A stretch of 64,000 nt of DNA from a virus, in the IMG/VR virus record IMGVR_UViG_3300046003_004989, positions 62,001 through 126,000 of that record; one strand, given 5' to 3'. Below the pieces are notes generated by a model, which was given only the letters and a program-made list of their open reading frames with translations, searched no databases and was not told the DNA's origin. A program made the translations under genes and the position numbers. This document shows positions 56,086 through 64,000 of the stretch, in pieces. Every line of letters starts with the position of its first letter. Position 1 is the first letter of the stretch.

Positions 56086-57179
56086 TAGTCTCTTACTTCT
56101 TTAATTACTGAGGTGTAAAGGTTATTAATTTTATGCATAACTTTATCTTTAGTACTGTCATCCAATGTTGAGATACGTCTAACATATTTTTCACACAACC
56201 CATAAATGTTAAATGATTCATCTTCCAATTCATCGAATAGATCTCCTTCTGAATTTGATTCATCTTCAAATGGAATTACCTCTAATTTCTTTGTTATTTC
56301 GCTTAGAATATCAATGATAGGATTGATCTGAAATTTCAACAGGAAGCTAGAAGGGACATACAGGTCAACTCGATTGTTCGTACAGATATCCTTTAGTTCT
56401 CCAACAGATTTGTCCAAGAATTTATTCAGATAGACTCTGATGAACTTCGGAGAGTATGTATTTTCGATAAATTCTTCCGTTCCTTCGTTTATGTCTAGGA
56501 TATACCAACCTTTCTGATTACCTGCATCAGACCTAGTCATTTGATAAGGGTTACCTACCATTGTAACATTCCCTCGGTGTTGACCCCAGTGAATGTGTCC
56601 CGAATAAACTCTACGGAAATTAACTAAGTCAGATATTCCAAGACCTTCTTCAACGTTTCTACCGTTATCGAATTTTAAATTTCGGATATTCGTATGACAG
56701 AAGAGATAGTGCAATTCTTGTACTTTATACTCTTCTAAACATCTTAATTCCTCTTCTTCGTTAGTTCTCCAAGGCATAAAAAGTGCTTTAGTTTCACCAA
56801 AATCAGCAACTACTGGTTCTTTGATGATATGCACTTTAGGGATGTACTTTAAACAATCAAGAGAAGAAACATCATTAGTTGTCTTTCTCATGACATCGTG
56901 ATTTCCAGCAATAACATAGATTCCGTCTACGAAGATTTTTGATAGCTCTTCGAATAATCTAATTCCTTCATGTAATACAAGTAGATTTACAGATTGTCTA
57001 TTATCAAATACGTCTCCACAATGAATGAGGATGTCTCCAGGTCTGTAATTTTCTTTAGCTTTAGGTATGAAGTCTTGATAGAACCAATCTCTCATTACGT
57101 CTAGCCATTCTACGGAATTTGAACGAGCACCTAAATGTGTGTCCGATACTATAAATGCGCGTTTAGCTTCAATTTTCAT
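56085..57179 (-). CDS. 47: Recombination exonuclease, T4 gp47 (Mre11/SbcD-like)
   Basis: A 364-residue metallophosphoesterase nuclease (T4 gp47, 339 aa). All metal-site motifs are intact: IVSDTHLGARS, ILIHCGDVFDNRQS, YVIAGNHDV, FCHTNI and YSGHIHWGQ. It forms the nuclease half of the gp46/gp47 complex. The gene lies 1 nt after the gp33-like candidate. Confidence 0.95.
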   Translation of the reverse strand: MKIEAKRAFIVSDTHLGARSNSVEWLDVMRDWFYQDFIPKAKENYRPGDILIHCGDVFDNRQSVNLLVLHEGIRLFEELSKIFVDGIYVIAGNHDVMRKTTNDVSSLDCLKYIPKVHIIKEPVVADFGETKALFMPWRTNEEEELRCLEEYKVQELHYLFCHTNIRNLKFDNGRNVEEGLGISDLVNFRRVYSGHIHWGQHRGNVTMVGNPYQMTRSDAGNQKGWYILDINEGTEEFIENTYSPKFIRVYLNKFLDKSVGELKDICTNNRVDLYVPSSFLLKFQINPIIDILSEITKKLEVIPFEDESNSEGDLFDELEDESFNIYGLCEKYVRRISTLDDSTKDKVMHKINNLYTSVIKEVRD

Positions 57180-57180
57180 A

Positions 57181-57654
57181 TTAGAACAGGGTTTTACTCT
57201 TTTTGAGATAGCCTCTACTTTTCAATTCTGTTATCAATTCTGTCTTAAATAGATTTGATAGAGATTCATAAAATTTGTCTGCGTTTACGTCAAACATTGA
57301 TGAAATGATAGAGAAAATTTCAATTCGAGGTTCATTTGCTAAGTGAGTTGTTACGTAAGAATAAACATCATTAATGTCACTCTTATTCATTTTTTTGAAG
57401 TTACCTGCTTCATCAGCTTTTAAAAAACGATCAAATCGTCTTTCGTTTGAGATTAAAGATTCAACTTTAACCAGTATGAGTTTTTCATCTAATGTATATT
57501 CGTAAGATTTCTGTTCCATTGAAGGATCGACTTTAAATTCGATCGCTGTTGTGTCAATTTCTATTTCGTCATATGTATTGTCAAAGATTTTATCTCTCTT
57601 AACTACTGGTTCGTCGTCTTCAAAATTTTCTATTTCGTCATTTTGATTAAACAT
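57181..57654 (-). CDS. Candidate late-transcription coactivator (gp33-like)
   Basis: A 157-residue acidic protein between helicase and gp47 genes. The first 60 residues are acidic and probably disordered. The C-terminal 60 form helices with FDVNADKFYESLSNLFKTEL, ending LKSRGYLKKSKTLF. T4 and cyanophage gp33 have the same layout (helix, short connector, helix ending in a hydrophobic clamp-binding tip). The similarity is weak, so this is a tentative call. If right, it would bridge the gp55-like sigma on RNA polymerase and the sliding clamp. Confidence 0.35.
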   Translation of the reverse strand: MFNQNDEIENFEDDEPVVKRDKIFDNTYDEIEIDTTAIEFKVDPSMEQKSYEYTLDEKLILVKVESLISNERRFDRFLKADEAGNFKKMNKSDINDVYSYVTTHLANEPRIEIFSIISSMFDVNADKFYESLSNLFKTELITELKSRGYLKKSKTLF

Positions 57655-57658
57655 GTCT

Positions 57659-58957
57659 TTATATTGTTGAGTTTACAATAGTGTCTGTTTCTAGTAGTCG
57701 CATATATGTGTAGTCTATACGATAGAGACATCTACTGTTTTTACCTGTACCGTTACGTACTTTCAGGATTTTTAACCAATACTCGTTATTCATGTGCATT
57801 GATGAATCTTGAATGATACCGTAAATGATATCGGCAGTGTGTGATAAACCGGCAGATTCTGCGATATGTCCCATTGTTAATTCAGTTGAGTCATATCCAC
57901 CACGGTTAATTTGAGTTGCGGTGATAACTACCCATTCGTTTCGAACAGCCATAGCTCGAAGATCTTCTGCAATTTGCTTGATCTTCATATATGTGTTTTC
58001 AGTGTTGGGATTTCTGTGATTAGCTAAGATGTTAATGTAGTCAATAACAATTGCTTTCAACTTAATTCCATTTACTGCTTCCAATTCTTTCAAATAAGAT
58101 TCAATATCTGGAACTGATGCTTGTGATGTTGGATATTCTTTTACGAAAAGATTTCCTGGTGGAATTACACCATTAGTCAATTGGCCTAATCTACTCTTAA
58201 TAAAGTTAGGTTGTTTTGATAGCTTTTCGTATTCCGAAACTTTAACATTCAATAAGTTAGCACCTATACGATGAATGAAGTCGATATCCGCCATTTCCGC
58301 AGTGATTACTGCTACGTCATAACCTGCTTTAACGTAATTTACGGCATCGTTTGCCAACCAAATAGATTTACCGATGTTTTGTTCACCTGCATAAACAACT
58401 AGGGATTTTGTACGATATCCACCTGTGGATTGATCGATCCAATTATGACCTGTTGTTATTTTGGAATTTGATTCTGGTATATGTGATTCAGCTTCAAAGA
58501 AATTCTTACCTAGGTTTTGATTGAAGGTAATTGAATTTCTATCGTTGATAAGGTTTTTAACCGTATTGATGACGTCTTTAACATTGTTAGGATTTACTTT
58601 TACCGTTTTAACGTATTCAAGAGTATCGATCAATGATCGGTCTAATGATTTCCAAAGAATCCATGATTGACAAGTTTCTTGTACCCATTCTGAATCATAA
58701 GCACTTATTGGTTCGTCAAACACTAAGTCAATGACTGAATCAGTGACTTTTTCTTTGAATTTTTCTTGTTTGGAAACTATTTTAAGCTGTTCTTCTGAAG
58801 GGACTTGATTGAATCTATCATAGAATTGCTTGGTGATTGTATGTAAAGTTCCGATCTGATCATTCTCGTAAAATGAGTCATTTATGTTTTTGAGGTATTT
58901 TGGATTTTCTCTCGTATAGAGATAGAAGACTTTTTCAAATTCTGCGGAACCTATCAT
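57659..58957 (-). CDS. 41: Replicative DnaB-type helicase, T4 gp41-like
   Basis: A 432-residue hexameric helicase (T4 gp41, 475 aa). The N-terminal domain is helical. The RecA core starts at HNWIDQSTGGYRTKSLVVYA, with Walker A GEQNIGKS (191-198), Walker B in IVIDYINILA, and VVITATQINRGGYD and the arginine-finger region at the C-terminus. It unwinds the lagging strand with a primase not present in this window. Confidence 0.93.
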   Translation of the reverse strand: MIGSAEFEKVFYLYTRENPKYLKNINDSFYENDQIGTLHTITKQFYDRFNQVPSEEQLKIVSKQEKFKEKVTDSVIDLVFDEPISAYDSEWVQETCQSWILWKSLDRSLIDTLEYVKTVKVNPNNVKDVINTVKNLINDRNSITFNQNLGKNFFEAESHIPESNSKITTGHNWIDQSTGGYRTKSLVVYAGEQNIGKSIWLANDAVNYVKAGYDVAVITAEMADIDFIHRIGANLLNVKVSEYEKLSKQPNFIKSRLGQLTNGVIPPGNLFVKEYPTSQASVPDIESYLKELEAVNGIKLKAIVIDYINILANHRNPNTENTYMKIKQIAEDLRAMAVRNEWVVITATQINRGGYDSTELTMGHIAESAGLSHTADIIYGIIQDSSMHMNNEYWLKILKVRNGTGKNSRCLYRIDYTYMRLLETDTIVNSTI

Positions 58958-58967
58958 GTTTATTTTT

Positions 58968-59294
58968 TTATATGAGTTCTTTACTATTTAGTATTTCGTA
59001 GTATGTGGTAAAACGTGTATTTTTAACTACTTTGATTGTGTCAGAAGCGAGAAGAGATTCGAGAAGACTTTTAGTCGTCTTCTCGTCTCCGTTTAATTTC
59101 TCTTTAAGAACAACGTCAGTAAAACAAGTATTGCCGGTTTCATCAACCGCTCGATATTCATGAATGAAGTGCTTACCACCTTCATTATAGAACCAATTCG
59201 ACATCAAATAGACGAAGTCTTCAGTTGTCGGATATCCTGGTTCATCTCTAAATGAGCCTATCAAATACTTGATTTTGATATTGTTGTTATTCAT
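58968..59294 (-). CDS. Hypothetical protein between UvsX and helicase genes
   Basis: A 108-residue protein, starting MNNNNIKIKYLIGSFRDEPG (ATG at 59294, overlapping the UvsX stop by 8 bp; a GTG slightly earlier is less likely). It appears alpha/beta with FIHEYRAVDETGNTCFTDVV in the middle. No family recognised. Context suggests a replication/recombination accessory. Confidence 0.55.
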   Translation of the reverse strand: MNNNNIKIKYLIGSFRDEPGYPTTEDFVYLMSNWFYNEGGKHFIHEYRAVDETGNTCFTDVVLKEKLNGDEKTTKSLLESLLASDTIKVVKNTRFTTYYEILNSKELI

Positions 59295-60474
59295 CTTCGT
59301 CATTTCCAATTAAGAATTGTTCAACTTCTTCGGCTTCATTAGCATCGATACCATAGCTGAACTTCGCTTTAATTTTCTTATCGTTGATTTGTGAAAGAAC
59401 ATCATGATTGAATACTTCAGCAGTGAATAATTCATAAGGAGAAACTCCTCTGCCTAAGTGTTTTACGATGAAGTTACGAGCTGTTTCTTTCCCAACGAAA
59501 TATTTAGTCTCACCTTCAACTTGGAATGGATGAGCACTTGCTTGATCTTTCTCAGATAGCTTATCATAATCTTTCTGATTAATGATATTACCTTTTTGAA
59601 TTCCACAAGTTTCCCAATCGATGTATTCTTCCATACCGATGTAAGGATTCATACCTCTGTCCCAACGAATATGGAACTTGATTGGAATAGGTTTACCGAA
59701 ACGATTTTTCAAAGTCTTAACCGAGACAATGATACCTGTTTGAACTGTACCTTCTTTAATTTGAGCTTTTGAAAGAGCTAGAATTACAGAAGCAGAATAA
59801 ACAAGACCTCCACCACCTGAAAGGTTAATCGTCGGGAACATACCAGTAGATGCGTATGTGTGATTGGTGAATAGGAATGGTATTCCAAGACCTGTTAAAT
59901 CGGAAGTGATAATACGGAATAGTGAACGAACCATTTTAGCACGAGTCATATCGGCTGCTGTGTTTCCACTTTGTGCATCATCAATTTCTTTCGTAGTTGC
60001 AAGCATCCCTAATGAATCTAAACAGATTGCAATTTTAGGAGTTTTGAAACCTTTCTCTTTAGCTTCCATCATTCTCTTACAAAGAGTTGTAATAGATGTA
60101 CGGAATCTAGCAAGGTCAGACATCGGTTGATGATCGAAACGATCTGGATCAACACCAAAGTTTTGAATGTTATCCACGTCTACAGCACCTTCTGTATCAT
60201 AATAGATGACATAATAACCTTTAGCTTGTAATTCTCGACACATATTTAGCATCAAGAAAGTCTTTCCTGTACCTGATTCACCTGCTAAACAGATAGTACG
60301 GTTGTTTGGAATACCACCAAATAGATCTCCAGAGAATACCGCATTTAAGTGATAGTTACCTGTGTCAATCCACTCGGTGATTTTTGAGAAGTCATTTTTA
60401 CTAATGACATCTCCAAAAGGGTTGATTTTCTTTAACTCCTTTTGTAGTTCTAGGATTGAATACTCTTTACTCAT
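59287..60474 (-). CDS. uvsX: Recombinase, T4 UvsX (RecA-like)
   Basis: A 395-residue RecA-family recombinase (T4 UvsX, 391 aa). Walker A GESGTGKT (residues 65-72), the acidic sensor YYDTEGAVD, Walker B IAICLDSLGML, loop regions with NLSGGGGLVYSASVI, and the acidic C-terminus GNDEDE. It forms filaments on ssDNA for strand invasion and replication restart. Confidence 0.95.
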   Translation of the reverse strand: MSKEYSILELQKELKKINPFGDVISKNDFSKITEWIDTGNYHLNAVFSGDLFGGIPNNRTICLAGESGTGKTFLMLNMCRELQAKGYYVIYYDTEGAVDVDNIQNFGVDPDRFDHQPMSDLARFRTSITTLCKRMMEAKEKGFKTPKIAICLDSLGMLATTKEIDDAQSGNTAADMTRAKMVRSLFRIITSDLTGLGIPFLFTNHTYASTGMFPTINLSGGGGLVYSASVILALSKAQIKEGTVQTGIIVSVKTLKNRFGKPIPIKFHIRWDRGMNPYIGMEEYIDWETCGIQKGNIINQKDYDKLSEKDQASAHPFQVEGETKYFVGKETARNFIVKHLGRGVSPYELFTAEVFNHDVLSQINDKKIKAKFSYGIDANEAEEVEQFLIGNDEDE

Positions 60475-60504
60475 TTTTACTTACTTTTTTTCTTTAGTTG
60501 TTAT

Positions 60505-61701
60505 TTAGAATAGTCCACCAACCGTATAAGCGAGAGAAGGATGCAAAGGTGGCAAGCCTGCTGGTACGATAATTCGGTTAAGAGGATCTAAAATTGTTTT
60601 TTGGAATTGAACTTCGAGATTCATTTTTGGTGCAAATTCAATTGGATAATTTCCAGCTTTATAAGCGAAAACATCACAAAATTGATCAGATGAATGATAC
60701 CATTTTACTTTGTCACCACCACGAATAAGTTCATATTTACCTTTCAATCTATCTTCTTGATTAAGTAGATAGTTATGATAACCACCTGCTCGAACATGGA
60801 TAGGTGTTCCTGATTTCAATTCTAATCTATCTTGGTCATTTAAGATAAATTTATTGTATTCAGATATACCACGAGTCATCGAGATTTTTTCGATATTGGA
60901 AAGCTTGAATTCAGTTTTGATTTCTTTAATTAGCTTAACCAAATCTTGATTGTCTTTTGATGTGATTTTTGTTTTCGAAAAGATGTACTTTACGGCATCA
61001 ATTAACTTTTGTCTACAGAAAGGTGGTGTAGACGATTGGATAATTTCTAGTCCTGTAGTTTTGATGTATGTTAGATTGTCATAATCTTTACCATCTTTCC
61101 AAATGATATTTTGAATGTATTTCTTTTTAGCTACCCAAATAGCATTCTCTGCAATTGTTTCTAACTCGAAATCTAAGTGATTATCTGTGTGTCTAGATTC
61201 TGCATAATCATCAAGTACTTTCTTAATATAAGCAGCTAAACGATTTGCATTTAGAGTTAAAACGAATTCCTTTACAGTTCCTTGCCAATTAACAGCTTCC
61301 ATTACTTCTTCAAAAATTAAGTAACCTGAATCAGTATCGGTATATTTCCATACTTGACCTTTGATAGGACGAACTTCCCAATCTGGTTTAACGAGTAATT
61401 TTTCATGAAGAGCTTTGTCTTTATGAAAGAATTCTTTGAAATATCGATCAACCATTTTTTCGGTGAATCGGATTGCATCTTGTCCTTGTAAAGTTACAGT
61501 TTCAGCGATTGCAATGTTATAGAAGTGAAAATACTCATTGGCGAAGGCACCATAAATTGAGTTAATGATTAATTTGATTGCTTGCTCTGAAGAATAACAT
61601 CTCAAAGATTCGGTCTTTAATGCATCAATATCTTCTGGTGATAGAGTAGAAAAGTCTAATTCGTTAATTTTTTCTACTGTTAGAGAGCTTGTATTAATCA
61701 T
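60505..61701 (-). CDS. 43: Family B DNA polymerase, C-terminal fragment (gp43B-like)
   Basis: A 398-residue protein covering only the C-terminal half of a T4 gp43-type polymerase (898 aa). It starts about 40 residues before motif B (IKLIINSIYGAFAN) and includes motif C YTDTDSGYL, the palm end and thumb, finishing at LHPSLAYTVGGLF. The 3'-5' exonuclease domain and motif A are missing. The immediate upstream gene is a 58-residue protein, then the sliding clamp, so the N-terminal half must be encoded elsewhere. No frameshift is seen at its start, and the ATG overlaps the upstream stop by 8 bp, so it is a genuine separate gene rather than a broken one. Confidence 0.9.
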   Translation of the reverse strand: MINTSSLTVEKINELDFSTLSPEDIDALKTESLRCYSSEQAIKLIINSIYGAFANEYFHFYNIAIAETVTLQGQDAIRFTEKMVDRYFKEFFHKDKALHEKLLVKPDWEVRPIKGQVWKYTDTDSGYLIFEEVMEAVNWQGTVKEFVLTLNANRLAAYIKKVLDDYAESRHTDNHLDFELETIAENAIWVAKKKYIQNIIWKDGKDYDNLTYIKTTGLEIIQSSTPPFCRQKLIDAVKYIFSKTKITSKDNQDLVKLIKEIKTEFKLSNIEKISMTRGISEYNKFILNDQDRLELKSGTPIHVRAGGYHNYLLNQEDRLKGKYELIRGGDKVKWYHSSDQFCDVFAYKAGNYPIEFAPKMNLEVQFQKTILDPLNRIIVPAGLPPLHPSLAYTVGGLF

Positions 61702-61870
61702 GTTTTTCTATTTTATGAGCTTCTAATAATTCTTCGATTGTATCATAAGTCTCTAGAGTTTTCATCTTTGATCTATCGTTTAGATAGAGACCTTGTTCTG
61801 ATCTTTCGAAAGCATTCCAAGTCTTATCGTATTCATTAAAATGAATGTATTTACTATAGAGTTTGTACAT
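61694..61870 (-). CDS. Small hypothetical protein (58 aa)
   Basis: A 58-residue protein (MYKLYSKYIHFNEYDKTWNA at the start, then LNDRSKMKTLETYDTIEELL). It starts 1 nt after the sliding clamp stop and its end overlaps the polymerase start by 8 bp, a tight arrangement that supports it as real. Function unknown; its invariant position next to the clamp and a split polymerase makes a replisome role possible. Confidence 0.55.
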   Translation of the reverse strand: MYKLYSKYIHFNEYDKTWNAFERSEQGLYLNDRSKMKTLETYDTIEELLEAHKIEKHD

Positions 61871-61871
61871 A

Positions 61872-62618
61872 TTATTCGGTGATTGCTAAATTTAAAGCGA
61901 TTGATGTATTTGATTCTTCGGAAACAAGGATCATTTTGTTTTCACAAACAGAAACGTTATAAGTTTCTTTGTCTACTCTTTGTAAGAAAGATTTGAAGAT
62001 AGAAGTTGCTGCATGTGTTTCTTTTTTATTATCGTCAATTACGATATCGAAAGATTCAGAACTAACATGAACACCTGCAGTATCAGAATAAATTTTGAAT
62101 AATTCGCTTTTGTCTAAAGTTTGTAGAGAAGTTACTTTAGCGAAGTCTTCAGATGACAATTTAAAGTCATAAAGTTTTGTAGTTACATCGAATGCTCTGC
62201 TTACTTGTTCAGATGTCATTGATGTGAAACCTAAAGAGATGTCTTGACAGTGCAATTCAATTTTCAATTGATTGTCTTTAAATACGATTTTTTCGGCATA
62301 AAGGATGCCATCGTCTTCATCTTTAAATACGTTGATTTCCGCTGATAAATTATGCGGATCAAAATAACCTAAACAAGAAAGCAACCTTTGTCCTGAAAAG
62401 AACGATAACTTAATTGTTTCTGTTTGTGGTTTTTCAAACTGTAATACGTCGTTTACAGGAAGTGAAACTGATTTAACTACGTCTTTTGTTGGAGTATAAA
62501 CATCCGACCAAATACGTTCACCGTCTACGTTTAGATAGACAGAAGTGTCCATAAGTAACATTCTTTTAATCAGAGAAGTTAAATACGGTACTGATACTTT
62601 CTTTACTTGAATTTTCAT
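61872..62618 (-). CDS. 45: Sliding clamp, T4 gp45-like
   Basis: A 248-residue protein with the two-domain PCNA/gp45 fold pattern (T4 gp45, 228 aa). Typical stretches are LFFSG-like ETIKLSFFSGQRLLSCLGYF, LKIELHCQDISLGFTSMT and the C-terminal ENKMILVSEESNTSIALNLA. It encircles DNA as a processivity factor and, in T4-type phages, also activates late transcription. It heads the replication gene group and has a CATATAAT element 22 nt upstream. Confidence 0.75.
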   Translation of the reverse strand: MKIQVKKVSVPYLTSLIKRMLLMDTSVYLNVDGERIWSDVYTPTKDVVKSVSLPVNDVLQFEKPQTETIKLSFFSGQRLLSCLGYFDPHNLSAEINVFKDEDDGILYAEKIVFKDNQLKIELHCQDISLGFTSMTSEQVSRAFDVTTKLYDFKLSSEDFAKVTSLQTLDKSELFKIYSDTAGVHVSSESFDIVIDDNKKETHAATSIFKSFLQRVDKETYNVSVCENKMILVSEESNTSIALNLAITE

Positions 62619-62657
62619 TTGCTTGATTTAGTTTTGATTATTATATGTGATTTTTGG

Positions 62658-62906
62658 CTATTTGGATACCGATTCAACAAACGTATAGCCTTCATTTAGA
62701 TAGCTATCTAACCAAGTCTGCATGTTGCTTTCACAAATACAGCTTTCATGTTTATATTCCGGTTTTTTCTTATTGGTATGTCGGACAGTAATAAACCATC
62801 CATCGTCTGCCATTCCGAGATCTTCTACGAAGATAATTTCTCTACGGCCTTTCTTTATATGATGCAGGATTTTACCGTCTACCTGCTGATAGTCATTATA
62901 CTTCAT
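62658..62906 (-). CDS. Small hypothetical protein
   Basis: An 82-residue protein (start MKYNDYQQVDGKILHHIKKG) with a beta-type pattern and two cysteines (HESCICESN). It overlaps the upstream gene by 11 bp. Function unknown. Confidence 0.55.
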   Translation of the reverse strand: MKYNDYQQVDGKILHHIKKGRREIIFVEDLGMADDGWFITVRHTNKKKPEYKHESCICESNMQTWLDSYLNEGYTFVESVSK

Positions 62907-63135
62907 AGTGATTTAATGATTTTACGAAACCTTCGTTAGTTGCTAATCTCATGAAATATCGATAGCTTTCAGGAGTTCCTTCTATTTGAAATGTATAATA
63001 GCCATCAGGATCATCAAATTCTGATAGGACTCTGACTGCATATTTCCAATCGCCTATTTCGTTTAGATGTTCTACATGTCTTTCAAATTCTTCACGTTCT
63101 TCAGGCAAAATGCCTAGATAGTACTCAAATTTCAT
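62896..63135 (-). CDS. Small acidic hypothetical protein
   Basis: A 79-residue protein (start MKFEYYLGILPEEREEFERH) with helix then strands (YYTFQIEGTPESYRYFMRLA), a ferredoxin-like alpha/beta pattern. It overlaps neighbours by 11 bp each side. Function unknown. Confidence 0.55.
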   Translation of the reverse strand: MKFEYYLGILPEEREEFERHVEHLNEIGDWKYAVRVLSEFDDPDGYYTFQIEGTPESYRYFMRLATNEGFVKSLNHYEV

Positions 63136-63553
63136 TTTTTTCTTGATTTAATTCTGTGATGTAATGTACAAGAGCAAGCCAAACAGCTTCTTTAGTGGAT
63201 TTGGAATTAGATGCATTATAATTGCAAACTACTGCTTTATCAGCAGGCCAATTATGATTTATCATATGAGAGATTTCACATCTTCTTCCACAAATTTCTA
63301 TGAAAGGACTATGAGGGTCTTGTTCAATTTTATCAATAACTGACATCAGTTCATTCCAATCGGAATCATACTTAAAAATACCTATTCGAGCATATTCGTC
63401 TCTAGAATGAGAATAGCTATCGAATTCCCAATGTTCAATAGTTCCTGTTGAATGTGAACCATGTGGCATTTCGTACTCTTCAGTACGAACAATTCTTCCG
63501 CCCATGAACTTAGCGAGAATTTTATTGCCTTCTGTTTTATTAATCTTCGTCAT
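63125..63553 (-). CDS. Hypothetical protein
   Basis: A 142-residue protein starting MTKINKTEGNKILAKFMGGR. I prefer ATG 63553, which has a GGGAGAG purine stretch 6-12 nt upstream, over a GTG six codons earlier that would use that stretch as coding. It contains His-rich (PHGSHSTGTIEHWEFDSYSH) and later Cys-containing segments. The fold is unknown; similar small proteins of this type are common in T4-like phage genomes. Confidence 0.55.
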   Translation of the reverse strand: MTKINKTEGNKILAKFMGGRIVRTEEYEMPHGSHSTGTIEHWEFDSYSHSRDEYARIGIFKYDSDWNELMSVIDKIEQDPHSPFIEICGRRCEISHMINHNWPADKAVVCNYNASNSKSTKEAVWLALVHYITELNQEKNEI

Positions 63554-63932
63554 AATGATCTCTCCCTTCACCTGATTTTAAACGTAGATATTCATCATCT
63601 GAATGATCGTCTTCTTCGATTTCAAAACCTTCTTCATCGAATTCATATTCACAACAAGGCCATCTTCTACCTCTACTGTCGATATTAGCCCATGAAGTTT
63701 TTTCTTCATTAGTCCATATCCAATCAACTCCTTCTTTACCATCTTCTTCGTCAGGACTAATTCCTCCTGGCGGATGATAATGTTCAGCAACTACTGAGTA
63801 TTCGTTACATGAACAACCTCGATGAACGCATTCATCACAGAAATAAGGACTGCATCCACTTGAATAACCTGGCATGTATATCCAAGTTGCTTTTTGACCA
63901 CAGTCACATTTTTCGAATTGTTTATCTTCCAT
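63540..63932 (-). CDS. Cysteine-rich putative zinc-binding protein
   Basis: A 130-residue acidic protein. The N-terminal 45 residues contain a cysteine cluster, CDCGQKATWIYMPGYSSGC and CDECVHRGCSCNEY, likely binding one or two zinc ions. The rest is Asp/Glu-rich with Trp residues (GVDWIWTNEEKTSWANIDS). Function unknown. It lies at the start of the operon whose upstream terminator is at the window edge. Confidence 0.6.
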   Translation of the reverse strand: MEDKQFEKCDCGQKATWIYMPGYSSGCSPYFCDECVHRGCSCNEYSVVAEHYHPPGGISPDEEDGKEGVDWIWTNEEKTSWANIDSRGRRWPCCEYEFDEEGFEIEEDDHSDDEYLRLKSGEGRDHYDED

Positions 63933-63950
63933 AGTCTTTTTATGTCTAAA

Positions 63951-63980
63951 ACAAAAGCGAGATTCAATTAAGAATCTCGC
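63951..63980 (-). terminator. Rho-independent terminator of an upstream gene outside the window
   Basis: Minus strand GCGAGATTC / GAATCTCGC, a 9-bp perfect stem with a 6-nt loop, followed by TTTTGTTTT. It ends a transcript that enters from beyond the right edge. Confidence 0.85.
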
Positions 63981-64000
63981 TAGAGTTGAGTTTCGGGTAT

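Noticed and set aside
1-64000. CRISPR arrays, insertion sequences, integrase or attachment sites
   Set aside because: I saw no regularly spaced direct repeats, transposase-like frames or flanking repeats; the window reads as continuous phage genes.

Overview
This 64-kb window is part of the genome of a T4-like contractile-tailed phage. It carries the T4 core head, tail, packaging, replication and recombination genes: terminase gp16/gp17, sheath gp18, tube gp19, portal gp20, protease/scaffold gp21/gp22, capsid gp23, gp26, gp4, gp15, topoisomerase gp39/gp52, gp41, gp43 (partial), gp44, gp45, gp46/gp47, UvsX, RNase H and gp55. The DNA is AT-rich. Start codons mostly lack Shine-Dalgarno sequences and are preceded by A-rich leaders. 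The early-type promoters carry TATATTTG, which fits the Bacteroidota -7 consensus TAnnTTTG. I infer a Bacteroidota (probably Flavobacteriia) host; the host itself is not visible. The window is clearly only part of a larger genome, because most of the baseplate, the fibers, the N-terminal half of DNA polymerase and the lysis genes are missing.

All genes but one lie on the minus strand, so transcription runs from high to low coordinates. From right to left: (i) 64.0-54.4 kb holds small unknown genes, sliding clamp, a C-terminal DNA polymerase fragment, UvsX, DnaB-type helicase, a gp33-like candidate, and gp47/gp46. (ii) 54.4-45.5 kb holds a sheath-stabilizer-like protein and a long run of proteins that begin with a short T4-style capsid-targeting leader, interrupted by a gp55-like late sigma factor, then a gp4-like head-completion nuclease. 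(iii) 45.5-40.1 kb is the head module: portal, a fused protease-scaffold, and major capsid protein. (iv) 40.0-34.9 kb holds more leader-bearing proteins, including a RimK-type ATP-grasp ligase fused to a retropepsin-like protease domain. (v) 34.4-34.9 kb is the only plus-strand gene, an AdoMet-decarboxylase-like protein. (vi) 34.3-26.4 kb holds the clamp-loader ATPase, a collagen-like protein, a FEN/RNase H exonuclease, a Fpg/Nei glycosylase and overlapping small genes. (vii) 26.4-16.5 kb holds neck-like and CTS proteins, small and large terminase, sheath and tube. (viii) 16.3-12.1 kb is the type II topoisomerase pair. (ix) 11.9-6.8 kb holds a ribbon-helix-helix-like protein, tail-assembly chaperones with a likely +1 frameshift, and a 1212-aa putative tape measure. 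(x) 6.8-0 kb holds PhoH, a degenerate phosphoesterase, a P-loop kinase, an ECF-like sigma factor, a RecB-type nuclease, a glycosyltransferase-like protein and a HAD phosphatase cut by the window edge.

Two promoter families are visible. The early-type family has an upstream box (consensus AATTGTTAATAACTTTTT), usually 32-34 bp (once 43 bp) before TATATTTG; it precedes the ECF-like sigma gene and several small unknown genes. The late-type family has GATAWATAWW, usually 15-21 nt before the start codon of a structural gene, and resembles the T4 late TATAAATA box. Rho-independent terminators with T-runs close several transcription units.

The most notable system is the set of about ten or more proteins that share an N-terminal leader of the form MK-x-[LI]-[PS]-[SF]-[YF]-[DE]-x-[FY]-x-N-E. 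By analogy with T4 internal proteins this should direct them into the prohead and be removed by the gp21-type protease. Several are enzyme-like or membrane-active-looking, suggesting a large cargo of proteins packaged with the DNA. No tRNA, CRISPR array, integrase or insertion sequence was recognised. No gene-free stretch exceeds 300 bases; the largest are 11943-12161 (promoter, inverted repeat, terminator) and 22934-23134 (promoter, terminator and an unusual GC-rich 118-bp segment).
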